From contig JBAZVH010000003.1 of assembly GCA_041660965.1 (NCBI GenBank), positions 1-41,342 on the forward strand: a stretch of 41,342 nt of DNA, in the 5' to 3' direction. Every line of letters begins with the position of its first letter. The stretch's first letter is position 1. Source of the stretch: Candidatus Gracilibacteria bacterium. GTDB taxonomy: Bacteria > Patescibacteriota > Gracilibacteria > BD1-5 > JAGOOR01. Positions 6,644-13,434 of the stretch are shown here, piece after piece. The translations under genes were made by a program, and so were the position numbers. Under the pieces are notes generated by a model, which saw nothing but the letters and a program-made list of their open reading frames with translations, was not told the DNA's origin and ran no database searches.

Positions 6644-9121
6644 CTAACGCTGTCCTCTCAATTGAAGTACTTTCTGGAAAGTACCCATGATTCCCTTGGC
6701 TACACGTTCTTCATCTTGAAGTCTCTGAGGATTATATGCCATAATAACGTTATCGATAATACCTAATTTAATCCCATCATATATTGTATCGCAAATATCA
6801 TCTTTCCTGTGTGAGTTATTAGCAGTAATCTTCCTCATGTGTTCTATACACATCTCAGTATGCTTGCCATCTTTCGGAAGAGACACCTGACCACTTGCAA
6901 TATACGGTTGAATCTCTAAGAACCGTGCCGTCTTACTACCCGATACTCTTGTCCTTGGGATATCCATTATTTGTAATCCACGAACATTCTTCAGTACTGA
7001 CAGTAATGTCACACCTGTTGATTTTCTTTCAATCGCAGCAACTCTTGGTCTTACTTTATAGCGCATACAGTCTGTATAGAAATTCATGAACTCAGACTCA
7101 AGGTCTTTAGGTTCAATCCGTAACTCAATACAGTTAAGCCAATGTATACCCATGAGATCAGTCTCAATGTTTCCATGTTTAATCTTGTATAGTCCAAAGA
7201 ATGAGAACACGGTTGCATCATTGTAAGACTTATCTGTCTCTGCTGTATCTGCTGTAATGAACGTTGTAAGTATCTCTGGTTCCTCATCTAATACGTAAAA
7301 CCAATCAGCCTTAAAGATACCACCACCTGCTGGCATTGGGTCTTGTTGATACTGTGAGGCATAAACGTATGGCATCATCTCACGCATCTTAGCGAGCGAC
7401 TCAGCATTGTGCATACTTGGGTGAAGTGGGTTCCCAGCTTCATCTAAAGCAGGAATGATCACAGTCTCCCAATCACCCGTCTTTATCAGATTAGCCGCAA
7501 GGTCATCTTCATGCAGTCTTTGCCCAATGAATATAATGGGTGTCTTGTCAGGATCATTTAATCGAGACTGTAATGTGCTGAAGTACCATTCATTGACTGA
7601 TTTACGGATAGTGTCAGAAGTAACTTCAGATGGCTTATGAATATCATCGATGATAATACAACCACCAAAACGATTAACACCTTTAATCCCTGCACCACGG
7701 CCTGTGATCTCACCGTCTGCACCTGCAGCATAGACTGTACCCCCAAGTGTTGTCTCAAAGTTCCCTTGAGCTGACGTGTCCCCAGAGACACCTAAGCCAA
7801 ACAAGTCCCTGTACTCTAACATCCCGACTATTTGCCGTATCGTCTTAGTCTGTTTCTTAGCAAGTCCGAGTGAGTACGACACGTATAAGAAGTTCGAATC
7901 TGGGTATTGTGCAAGTGCCCATGCGACAAAGTTTATTAACAGTTCTGTATTATGTGTGAGTATTAACCCTTCACCCACAGCAAACAAATGGTCATGTGCA
8001 TCTACCGTAAAGCAAACCATTTCTGTCGGTTCGCAATCAACGACTGACTCGATCAGTCTTCGAGGTGCGCATCGTAAGCCTTTAGAGACATATTGCTGCT
8101 TTCTTGCCAGTCTGAATGGATCGATATCATCTGGTAACCTGATATTTAAAGTCTGAGTACCACACCTTCTCGTATATACCTTGTACGTGCCACCTAGTGA
8201 GTTGACTAGATACCCTACACCATCAATGATGTTATGGTTTGTATTAGTAAATGAGACTTGCCCGTTCTTTCCGCAAGTGCCATCAGTATCCATTAGTCCC
8301 TGAAGTAACGCCAATCTGTCCCAAGGTGCCCATAAATAACAATCGACTGGAATGTGTTTATTCTTAAGTAAATTACTTTGTCTTAATATTCTACTTAACC
8401 CCAATATTCCGTACGTCTTTGCTTGTCCACTGTTTTGATGAGTATGCAGTCTCATCTCATAACCCTTGTCACGGAACGCTTGTATAATCTCCTCATCCAT
8501 AGAAGTGATAGCAGCATAGTGTGAATGACCATCACCAAGCCAACACCCAAATAAGTATGGGTCTATGAATGGCATATTATTCCCATAGTCCCCATTGACT
8601 AGTGGTACTCTCCATCTCTTATGTCCATCTGGCTCATATAATGAGTGCGCAATCTCCGATGTTAATAGCGTCTTAGGATGATCTGGAAAATGTCTATTAT
8701 AGACAGTCCACATGTGTTGATCGTTACATACAACCGACTGGCCATCTGAGAATAAGACTTGTTTTGCGGGTAATACACCTTGGGGAAATACGCCTGTTAC
8801 CTTAGTAAAACCCTGTGAACCCACAAGGTAGTCACCTATCTTTATGTCCCCTGCAGCACACCATCCTTCAGAGGTAAGCATCATAGTATTAACGTCTATT
8901 GCCTTACCATATCGCGGTGGTACGTTGATTATAAGCCTTGTGGTCTCACCCATCATCACCTTGGTTAGGGCTCGACAGATCGTTATGTAATGACTCTCTC
9001 GTCCTGAAGGCTGGGATAGTTCGAACTTTCTGCCTGTACGTATGAAGAAGAATTGCTGGGTAAACCTAAGAAGGGACGAGAATAGAGATTCCTTCTCTGT
9101 CATAAGACTCTTTTCAGCCAT
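6644..9121 (-). CDS. terL: Terminase large subunit precursor with in-frame class 3 intein
   Basis: The 825-aa precursor would give about 507 aa of mature terminase after splicing, a normal size. The ATPase P-loop is PPRYGK (68-73) followed, after the intein, by T392-E393. Walker B is CIIIDD (about 488-493). The nuclease domain starts near FITAD (Asp 625), with AAIE (Glu 698) further on. It powers DNA packaging through the portal and cuts the concatemer. The reading frame is intact through the intein, so function depends on protein splicing. The start at 9121 has AAGGA upstream. The small subunit is 6.6 kb away, an unusual separation. Confidence 0.93.
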   Translation of the reverse strand: MAEKSLMTEKESLFSSLLRFTQQFFFIRTGRKFELSQPSGRESHYITICRALTKVMMGETTRLIINVPPRYGKAIDVNTMMLTSEGWCAAGDIKIGDYLVGSQGFTKVTGVFPQGVLPAKQVLFSDGQSVVCNDQHMWTVYNRHFPDHPKTLLTSEIAHSLYEPDGHKRWRVPLVNGDYGNNMPFIDPYLFGCWLGDGHSHYAAITSMDEEIIQAFRDKGYEMRLHTHQNSGQAKTYGILGLSRILRQSNLLKNKHIPVDCYLWAPWDRLALLQGLMDTDGTCGKNGQVSFTNTNHNIIDGVGYLVNSLGGTYKVYTRRCGTQTLNIRLPDDIDPFRLARKQQYVSKGLRCAPRRLIESVVDCEPTEMVCFTVDAHDHLFAVGEGLILTHNTELLINFVAWALAQYPDSNFLYVSYSLGLAKKQTKTIRQIVGMLEYRDLFGLGVSGDTSAQGNFETTLGGTVYAAGADGEITGRGAGIKGVNRFGGCIIIDDIHKPSEVTSDTIRKSVNEWYFSTLQSRLNDPDKTPIIFIGQRLHEDDLAANLIKTGDWETVIIPALDEAGNPLHPSMHNAESLAKMREMMPYVYASQYQQDPMPAGGGIFKADWFYVLDEEPEILTTFITADTAETDKSYNDATVFSFFGLYKIKHGNIETDLMGIHWLNCIELRIEPKDLESEFMNFYTDCMRYKVRPRVAAIERKSTGVTLLSVLKNVRGLQIMDIPRTRVSGSKTARFLEIQPYIASGQVSLPKDGKHTEMCIEHMRKITANNSHRKDDICDTIYDGIKLGIIDNVIMAYNPQRLQDEERVAKGIMGTFQKVLQLRGQR
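7949..8902 (-). other. Class 3 intein with LAGLIDADG endonuclease domain
   Basis: Residues 74-391 (318 aa) of the TerL precursor interrupt the P-loop between Lys73 and Thr392. The intein begins with Ala, not Cys or Ser, so a standard N-S/N-O shift is impossible. The three class 3 marker residues are present: Trp138 two after the block B His136 (NDQHMW), Cys370 at block F position 4 (MVCFTV), and Thr389 just before the terminal His390-Asn391. The +1 nucleophile is Thr392. Two dodecapeptide motifs, LFGCWLGDG (190-198) and LLQGLMDTDG (272-281), mark a LAGLIDADG homing endonuclease with the conserved acidic residues present. Confidence 0.92.
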
Positions 9122-9159
9122 AACATTCCTTGTTATATGATCTTTAGTAGTTATACTAC

Positions 9160-9285
9160 GTTACCGTAAGTACAGTAAACACAGTGAGTACGGTAAACAT
9201 GGTAAACACAGTGAGTACAGTAAGTACAGTAAGTACAGACAACACTGTGAATACAGTAAACACAGTAAAGACTATAAACTAAGAC
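9160..9285. repeat. 9-bp iteron array, about 14 units
   Basis: Tandem 9-mers such as AGTACAGTA, AACACAGTG, AGTACGGTA and AATACAGTA follow each other without gaps; the consensus is A(A/G)(T/C)ACAGT(A/G). The array fills the space between the divergent terL and ribbon-helix-helix genes. Such short iterons are typical operators for ribbon-helix-helix proteins and partition or replication sites. Confidence 0.9.
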
Positions 9286-9299
9286 GAGTAGGTATAACA

Positions 9300-9506
9300 A
9301 TGAAGAATAGTAAGTACATACTAAAGAGTGTGTCGATACCCATAACACAGGAAAGTCTTAAGAGACTGAAGATACAGGCAATACAGGAAGATAAGTCTAT
9401 GTCGACACTTGGTCAAGAATTGCTCGAAAAGGCGATTAATACTAAGAGGAAAAAAGAGGTAGACGAACCCTCGGAAGGCGCTGTTACTGCTCAATTATTC
9501 GACTAA
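9300..9506 (+). CDS. Ribbon-helix-helix DNA-binding protein
   Basis: This 68-aa protein has a strand near residues 6-14 (ILKSVSIPIT), helix A (ESLKRLKIQAIQED), a turn with KSMS, and helix B (TLGQELLEKAI). This is the Arc/MetJ/ParG layout, where a dimer inserts a two-stranded ribbon into the major groove. A charged tail with KRKK follows. The gene starts right after the 9-bp iteron array, which is the obvious candidate binding site, so it is probably autoregulated and may also control divergent terL. It is a lone plus-strand gene in a minus-strand region. Confidence 0.7.
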   Translation: MKNSKYILKSVSIPITQESLKRLKIQAIQEDKSMSTLGQELLEKAINTKRKKEVDEPSEGAVTAQLFD

Positions 9507-9512
9507 TCATAT

Positions 9513-9585
9513 CTGGCATGGACGGGCTCGAACCGCCGACCAAGTGGTTAACAGCCACTTGCTCTACCAACTGAGCTACATGCCA
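9513..9585 (-). tRNA. tRNA-Asn (GUU)
   Basis: The minus strand folds as a complete cloverleaf: acceptor TGGCATG/CATGCCA, D-arm with AGTTGGTA, anticodon loop CTGTTAA, T-loop TTCGAGC, discriminator G. The CCA end is not encoded. It overlaps the last bases of the upstream membrane-protein gene. Confidence 0.93.
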
Positions 9586-9788
9586 TATCTGTTGTAGTAA
9601 TAAATGAATTCGATTAATTTGTAAATTAATTGTAATAACCAGATTACACCAAAACATAACATTACTGAAATAAAACAAGCATAGGAATACGGTTTAATCG
9701 CTAATGTGTAATCAATAAAATAATTACATACACACATATATATTATCGCGCCTAGGATATATAAAATACGATTAAAAATACGCGGCAT
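9576..9788 (-). CDS. Small membrane protein, 70 aa
   Basis: Two hydrophobic segments are visible, about residues 8-25 (YILGAIIYMCVCNYFI) and 36-58 (CFISVMLCFGVIWLLQLIY), with a Tyr-rich end. The start at 9788 overlaps the previous stop, with GAGG upstream. The final codons run into the tRNA-Asn gene, which is uncommon. Function is unknown; it closes a run of four small genes, three of them membrane proteins. Confidence 0.5.
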   Translation of the reverse strand: MPRIFNRILYILGAIIYMCVCNYFIDYTLAIKPYSYACFISVMLCFGVIWLLQLIYKLIEFIYYYNRYGM

Positions 9789-9997
9789 TATTCGTTTTCC
9801 TCTAATCCTTCAATTAATGACAAGAAATAGTCTTTTAAATCATCACAAACCATCCCTTTTAATAATTCTTTCGCTTGTCCTAATCTATGGGTTTTATTTT
9901 GATAATTGACTAAGTTATCTTTTACAATTAAATACCATTCACCTATTTGATAGCAAATCCAATCTTTTTGTTCTTGAGTGAAATGCGGTCTATTCAT
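9788..9997 (-). CDS. Hypothetical 69-aa protein
   Basis: The start MNRPHFTQEQ at 9997 overlaps the upstream stop, which favours it over the longer start at 10021. The protein is soluble and mainly helical (DWICYQIGEWYLIVKD, then KELLKGMVCDDLKDYF). No family is recognised. Confidence 0.55.
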   Translation of the reverse strand: MNRPHFTQEQKDWICYQIGEWYLIVKDNLVNYQNKTHRLGQAKELLKGMVCDDLKDYFLSLIEGLEENE

Positions 9998-10166
9998 AAT
10001 GTGTATCAATCCGCATCGCAATTCGTTGTAATGTTAATGAGATATAAAACAATGAGAATAATATACTTGATTCATACACCGAGCAATCAATGATGAATCT
10101 CATAAGAAGACACCAAATCGCCGTAACAATAATTAATGATGCAGTGTGCTTAATACTATTGTTCAT
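9990..10166 (-). CDS. Small membrane protein, 58 aa
   Basis: The ORF begins MNNSIKHTASLIIVTAIWCL. A first hydrophobic helix (about 9-25) and a second (about 34-48, SILFSLFYISLTL) are visible. The ATG overlaps the upstream TGA (ATGA) and its own stop overlaps the next start, so it is coupled on both sides. Function is unknown; a holin-like role is possible but not shown, since a better holin lies beside the endolysin at 20 kb. Confidence 0.5.
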   Translation of the reverse strand: MNNSIKHTASLIIVTAIWCLLMRFIIDCSVYESSILFSLFYISLTLQRIAMRIDTHYE

Positions 10167-10423
10167 TCACTCACCTTCTTGTCTGACACTTCTGACTCAT
10201 GTGTGCGTATAATTTCATTCAATCGTTCTCTTGCACGTATTAAATGCTCATCTATCTCTCTTTCGAGTAAAATAATTCTGCCTTGTTCATGAATCGCAAG
10301 TATATCGTCTAGCATTTTAGACATTTTATCAGCATTCTTAGCGTCTATAGTTGTTTTTATAATATTAATAATGCACATGACAATAATAATTAATATTGCG
10401 ATTATTTGAGCGATGGTTTCCAT
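10163..10423 (-). CDS. Small membrane-anchored helical protein, 86 aa
   Basis: There is one N-terminal membrane segment (residues about 4-24, IAQIIAILIIIVMCIINII), then an amphipathic charged helix (DAKNADKMSKMLDDIL ... REIDEHLIRARERLNEI). The shape resembles phage spanin-like or generic anchored proteins, but there is no lipobox. It lies two bases from the methyltransferase stop, in the same operon. Confidence 0.5.
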   Translation of the reverse strand: METIAQIIAILIIIVMCIINIIKTTIDAKNADKMSKMLDDILAIHEQGRIILLEREIDEHLIRARERLNEIIRTHESEVSDKKVSE

Positions 10424-10425
10424 TA

Positions 10426-11301
10426 TTATGACCTCTCTATTTCATAAATTAATTTCATAACAGGATAAATAACTTGTGGAACTATCGCGTTGCCTAACGA
10501 CTTACATCTGTGTAGTCCTTCGGGTAGCCCATCATCCATTCCAGAAACTGGGGGTTTATCTTTTTCCCATGCACCGTACTTGTTAATATCATCGATAACA
10601 TTATTTGCTTCCCGTTCTCTATCCTCTTTTGTATACATTGATTGTTCAGTGTCCCCCGTGATCGATTGTCGCTCGCTTGCGGTGTTGGAAGTAAACCATT
10701 CTTGAGCATCAAAAGTCTTCCAAGACTCAGGGACGAACTGTGTCCATTCTTTGTATATCGCCTTAAAGTATTGTTCGATGTTATCTTGAATGTGTCTTCT
10801 TTCCCTATTATCGATGCGAATGTTGCATCGCTCACTGTCACGGTTGGCAATAATCCATACCCGTTCCCTTTTGTGCGGGGCTCCGATAGTGCTAGCTGGA
10901 ATAATAAACGCTTGTGTTTCGTAGTCTTCTCTTTCCAAGTCTTCGAGCATGATGTCAATATTGGGTATAATGCCAGTAACATTTTCCGCAATAACCCAAG
11001 TTGGCTTACATTCTCTGATAATTCTGAACATTTCTGGCCACAGGTATCTGTCATCGTCAATTCCTTTTTTCTTTCCAGCAACGCTGAATCCTTGACACGG
11101 GAAGCCACCTGTTAATAAATCAATATTATCATGATAGTGAAACGTCTTTACATCATCATGAATAGGTACGTGAGGCCAGTGTTTTCGCAATACTTTCTGA
11201 CAAAATAAATCTTTCTCTACGAATTGTACTGTCTCAAAGCCAGCCCATTGTGCTGCTAATGAGAAACCACCAATACCAGAGAATAGATCGAGTAATTTCA
11301 T
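10426..11301 (-). CDS. DNA (cytosine-5) methyltransferase
   Basis: The 291-aa protein carries the ordered C5-methyltransferase motifs: I, LDLFSGIGGFS (4-14); IV, GGFPCQGFS (65-73) with the catalytic Cys69; VI, ENV (106-108); VIII, KRERVW (144-149); and X, LGNAIVPQ (269-276). Target recognition would lie between about 150 and 250. It transfers a methyl group from SAM to cytosine C5, most likely protecting phage DNA from host restriction. Position 11301 is the natural start, overlapping the previous stop. The +1 frame inside this gene is itself meaningful (see 10494-11108). Confidence 0.92.
   Translation of the reverse strand: MKLLDLFSGIGGFSLAAQWAGFETVQFVEKDLFCQKVLRKHWPHVPIHDDVKTFHYHDNIDLLTGGFPCQGFSVAGKKKGIDDDRYLWPEMFRIIRECKPTWVIAENVTGIIPNIDIMLEDLEREDYETQAFIIPASTIGAPHKRERVWIIANRDSERCNIRIDNRERRHIQDNIEQYFKAIYKEWTQFVPESWKTFDAQEWFTSNTASERQSITGDTEQSMYTKEDREREANNVIDDINKYGAWEKDKPPVSGMDDGLPEGLHRCKSLGNAIVPQVIYPVMKLIYEIERS
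10494..11108 (-). CDS. Overprinted ORF, methyltransferase-associated LPTP/EWMMGYP family
   Basis: This 204-aa ORF lies wholly inside the methyltransferase gene, same strand, +1 frame. It is not a random shadow. It contains KHKRLLFQLALSEPRT, GYGLLPTVTVSDAT, NGLLPTPQASD and NPQFLEWMMGYPKDYTD, a set of motifs I recognise from phage proteins annotated as DNA methyltransferase C-terminal parts or neighbours. The EWMMGYPKDYTD end is read from the same DNA as GMDDGLPEGLHR in the main frame. It may be an independently started protein (ATG at 11108 or internal), a frameshift product, or a fossil of dual coding. Expression is unproven. Confidence 0.45.
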   Translation of the reverse strand: MASRVKDSALLERKKELTMTDTCGQKCSELSENVSQLGLLRKMLLALYPILTSCSKTWKEKTTKHKRLLFQLALSEPRTKGNGYGLLPTVTVSDATFASIIGKEDTFKITSNNTLRRYTKNGHSSSLSLGRLLMLKNGLLPTPQASDNRSRGTLNNQCIQKRIENGKQIMLSMILTSTVHGKKINPQFLEWMMGYPKDYTDVSR

Positions 11302-11456
11302 CGTTTATTGTCCATGCAAATATTAGTTAACACGTCTAGTCGTTCGTTTATTTTGTTATAGCTATCATCAGATACTGATAAAACAGCTTTCAGTATAAAT
11401 GTATTACTTATTAATAAACCTATCGCTAAAATAATAATTAGTAATTGTTTATTCAT
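11298..11456 (-). CDS. Small membrane protein, 52 aa
   Basis: It begins MNKQLLIIILAIGLLISNTF, giving one N-terminal membrane helix or an uncleaved signal anchor. The outside part is short (VSDDSYNKINERLDV). GGAG lies upstream, it overlaps the DUF551-like stop, and its own stop overlaps the methyltransferase ATG. Confidence 0.55.
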   Translation of the reverse strand: MNKQLLIIILAIGLLISNTFILKAVLSVSDDSYNKINERLDVLTNICMDNKR

Positions 11457-11619
11457 TAGGTTTCTCCGGTAATTCCATCCAATGTGTAGTTACAGATTCA
11501 AATTTACCGTTTCGCAATGCGCCTACGCCGATCCATAGCATGCGATTGTAATTTTCGCAAACTAAATATCGCCCGTCTTTATCGGGCAGTCGATCTTTGG
11601 TGCTGATCCACTCAGTCAT
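11449..11619 (-). CDS. DUF551-like small phage protein
   Basis: Starting at 11619 gives MTEWISTKDRLPDKDGRYLV and an end HWMELPEKP. The W-I-S-x-x-D-R-L-P ... T-H-W-M-x-L-P-x-x-P frame is the DUF551 signature common in phage accessory regions. The longer start at 11664 adds an unrelated hydrophobic stretch and is less likely. Function is unknown. Confidence 0.75.
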   Translation of the reverse strand: MTEWISTKDRLPDKDGRYLVCENYNRMLWIGVGALRNGKFESVTTHWMELPEKPNE

Positions 11620-11696
11620 GTTTTTTTCTACTATGAATAAAAAAACACAACACAGTAGAGACACATATCATGCCCATCATAATCGCGTCATACGCA

Positions 11697-11909
11697 TTAG
11701 TCGCATTGCACATTCATCTTCTCCCCATTTTCTATCATAAGATGAAGTGTATCTAAGATATTTTCTTTTGTGAAAAAAGATTCGTCCATTAATACAAAGC
11801 TTCCTATAAGTGCTTTTAATGCAGCTTGTCTTCCTTCTATGAATGCCTCTTGCTGGAATTTAAATATTTTTTCCTTTACCCATTCTTGCATTTCTTTTGA
11901 TAAGTTCAT
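11697..11909 (-). CDS. Hypothetical 70-aa protein
   Basis: A helical, charged protein (MNLSKEMQEWVKEKIFKFQQ, then AALKALIGSF). The start overlaps the upstream stop by four bases, so it is coupled. No family is recognised. Confidence 0.55.
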   Translation of the reverse strand: MNLSKEMQEWVKEKIFKFQQEAFIEGRQAALKALIGSFVLMDESFFTKENILDTLHLMIENGEKMNVQCD

Positions 11910-12403
11910 TCACCCACCTTCACATGGCCGTTCACGATTAGCCATATCAGCATCTTTGCGCGTGCGTTGGCTTCGTTGTCATCATATATTGCATGGGTTA
12001 ATAATTTATCAAATAACCAGTTGCGAAATTCATTCGTAGAATCACATATATAATTAACAGTCCACACAATAATAGGAATTGATTCTTTTATTATTACATT
12101 TTTACCAGTAACCAATCTAAAATTACAAAATTCTGTTTTATTTTCTTCTTCTGAAATGATAGACACTGCTCTAGGTAATATGTTGCCGAGTTCTGCTACT
12201 GTGAATGCAGAATATACTTCATAATTATTTATGTCGTCGATCTCAGCGAAATGATCAATGTACATAATTCCGAATATCCGATCACTATTAGCGAATAATT
12301 TATCTCTTTGTGCTACCCAATAAAATAATGATGATTGTATTACACCAAGTTCTTTCAACTGTTGCGCAAGCTCTAGGCTGCATACCTGATCATATAGGTT
12401 CAT
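11906..12403 (-). CDS. Hypothetical phage protein (SLELAQQLKELG family)
   Basis: Start 12403 gives MNLYDQVCSLELAQQLKELG and later SSLFYW, AFTVAELGNILPRA and EANARAKMLIWLI. From memory this is a common hypothetical protein of tailed-phage genomes, with the pattern CSLELAKxLKELG...FTVAELGEMLP...ADARAKMLIYL. It has no known activity. It is 165 aa, soluble and acidic. The spacing between the conserved N- and C-terminal blocks holds a variable middle region. Confidence 0.65.
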   Translation of the reverse strand: MNLYDQVCSLELAQQLKELGVIQSSLFYWVAQRDKLFANSDRIFGIMYIDHFAEIDDINNYEVYSAFTVAELGNILPRAVSIISEEENKTEFCNFRLVTGKNVIIKESIPIIVWTVNYICDSTNEFRNWLFDKLLTHAIYDDNEANARAKMLIWLIVNGHVKVGE

Positions 12404-12575
12404 CTGGTGATTCGTCCATAACACGATTATTTATCTTGGTGATATCATCTAATAAACTTAATACGTCTATTTGGGGATCTTGTTTTAATGCTTGAGTAAT
12501 AACAAATACGATATTCTTTGTCCCAGCATAATATCCTTGTCTAAACGAATTTAACTGAATGCGTTCTTCACTCAT
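12390..12575 (-). CDS. Hypothetical 61-aa protein
   Basis: It begins MSEERIQLNSFRQGYYAGTK and is helical. The start overlaps the upstream stop by 8 bases, and its end overlaps the next gene by 14 bases. No family is recognised. Confidence 0.55.
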   Translation of the reverse strand: MSEERIQLNSFRQGYYAGTKNIVFVITQALKQDPQIDVLSLLDDITKINNRVMDESPDEPI

Positions 12576-12927
12576 TTTCTTCGTACTCGTGCTTAGTGTT
12601 TTTTAACTGTTCGAAATCTTGCAAAAAACCATTCATAAAACATTTAGATTGATTTATGTAATCATCATACATAATATAGATACGATTTCGTTCTTCATCA
12701 TTTTCGAAATCATCGAGTGATATTTTCACTGAGCAAACTAACAATGACCAAAGTGTGCATTCAAATAATTCAAAGTTATATTTATATTTCATAATATCAT
12801 GAATAGGAAACCTAACTGACATTAATGTACCAATACTACTCATCGTTGATTCTTGAATTTGAATAATCGATTTTGGAGTAAGCACGCCTTCATGTTTAAT
12901 CGTTTTTTCTTTAATACCGATACCCAT
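12568..12927 (-). CDS. Hypothetical 119-aa protein
   Basis: The start MGIGIKEKTIKHEGVLTPKS has AAAGGAAAT upstream. The protein is mixed alpha/beta with an acidic C-terminal tail (HEYEENE) and no membrane segment. It is the first gene of a coupled minus-strand set running down to the methyltransferase, so the promoter should lie in 12930-13090. No family is recognised. Confidence 0.55.
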   Translation of the reverse strand: MGIGIKEKTIKHEGVLTPKSIIQIQESTMSSIGTLMSVRFPIHDIMKYKYNFELFECTLWSLLVCSVKISLDDFENDEERNRIYIMYDDYINQSKCFMNGFLQDFEQLKNTKHEYEENE

Positions 12928-12949
12928 AATATTTCCTTTATTAAGCTCA

Positions 12950-12965
12950 CCCCTCGTGAGAGGGG
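12950..12965. other. GC-rich hairpin upstream of 12927 gene
   Basis: CCCCTC-gtga-GAGGGG forms a perfect 6-bp stem with a tetraloop. There is no T-run on either side, so it is not a classical terminator. It lies in the 5' leader of the operon and could protect RNA or mark a processing site. Confidence 0.4.
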
Positions 12966-13158
12966 GTACGTTGAGCGGATTGACTGGCGAATAATAACAC
13001 AGTTTATGGTTGAAACAATATATATTGCGTTACCAATGGTTATTGATTATTATTTCATCGACAACAGAAACTCAGAAAGACATGCGCCTTGATTCAAGCA
13101 TATGATCGAAGAGTCTCTGCTAGTGCGGTAACGCGAGGTCGTGCCCCTTAAAAGATGT

Positions 13159-13227
13159 GGGTTGAATGGATTGGTACCAGCGGCTAACCAGAGAGGTCGT
13201 AGGTGAAAACCCTACCTGTTGTCACCC
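13159..13227 (+). pseudogene. Possible decayed tRNA (tRNA-like remnant)
   Basis: The stretch contains a D-loop-like TTGGTA, then CTAACCAGAGAGGTCGTAGG, a perfect 5-bp T-stem GTAGG/CCTAC with a 7-base loop (TGAAAAC), and GGGT...ACCC ends. This order resembles a tRNA, but the anticodon arm is shortened, the T-loop lacks TTCGA and the acceptor is imperfect. A functional tRNA is unlikely. It overlaps the 3' end of the 56-aa gene on the other strand. The rest of 12966-13211 holds no supported gene. Confidence 0.3.
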
Positions 13228-13382
13228 AAATACATAGCATACGATTGCGAGTCAATTTTAACCATTTTTAGCGCATCATTTATTATCACAACTCGTTCTG
13301 GCGATAATCCTACTGGGGTAGTAGACAATTGTGTAGCAGACATAAAACCACTCAGCCAAAATATGAATTGTTCGGGTGTCAT
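13212..13382 (-). CDS. Hypothetical 56-aa phage protein (MTPEQFxxWLxGF type)
   Basis: It begins MTPEQFIFWLSGFMSATQLS, then GLSPERVVIINDALKMV. The opening T-P-E-Q-F-x-x-W-L-x-G-F and the L-x-x-E-x-x-x-I-x-x-x-L block are seen in many tiny phage proteins of unknown function. GGAG lies upstream of the ATG. It is divergent from the secreted-protein gene at 13435. Confidence 0.65.
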   Translation of the reverse strand: MTPEQFIFWLSGFMSATQLSTTPVGLSPERVVIINDALKMVKIDSQSYAMYLGDNR

Positions 13383-13413
13383 ACGTACTCCAATGTGATA
13401 ATATCCGCGTGGT

Positions 13414-13419
13414 TATAAT
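13414..13419 (+). promoter_or_regulatory. Candidate -10 element for the secreted-protein gene
   Basis: A perfect TATAAT lies 21 bases before the ATG at 13435. I see no good -35 at standard spacing, so activation or an unusual promoter is possible. It supports independent expression of the two plus-strand genes that follow. Confidence 0.35.
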
Positions 13420-13434
13420 TATAAGGAAAATAAC

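Noticed and set aside
9151..9348. Minus-strand ORF of 65 aa rich in Tyr, Cys and Val
   Set aside because: It is the translation of the 9-bp iteron array, whose period is a multiple of three and therefore keeps a frame open.
9513..9585. tRNA-Asn as a phage attachment site
   Set aside because: The tRNA is complete and phage-carried, there is no integrase gene, and no second copy of its 3' end is present.
9576..9788. The membrane proteins near tRNA-Asn as the phage holin and spanin
   Set aside because: A better holin (YFGSS ending, directly overlapping the endolysin) is at 19751-20230, and no lipobox or endolysin lies near 9-10 kb.
10642..11115. Plus-strand ORF of 157 aa opposite the methyltransferase
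   Set aside because: Unlike the +1-frame ORF on the minus strand it shows no recognisable motifs; it is open only because of the constraint in the other two frames.
12853..13092. Plus-strand ORF of 79 aa
   Set aside because: Half of it is opposite the 12568-12927 gene. A 28-aa piece after a TTGACT box at 12978 is possible but too short to support.
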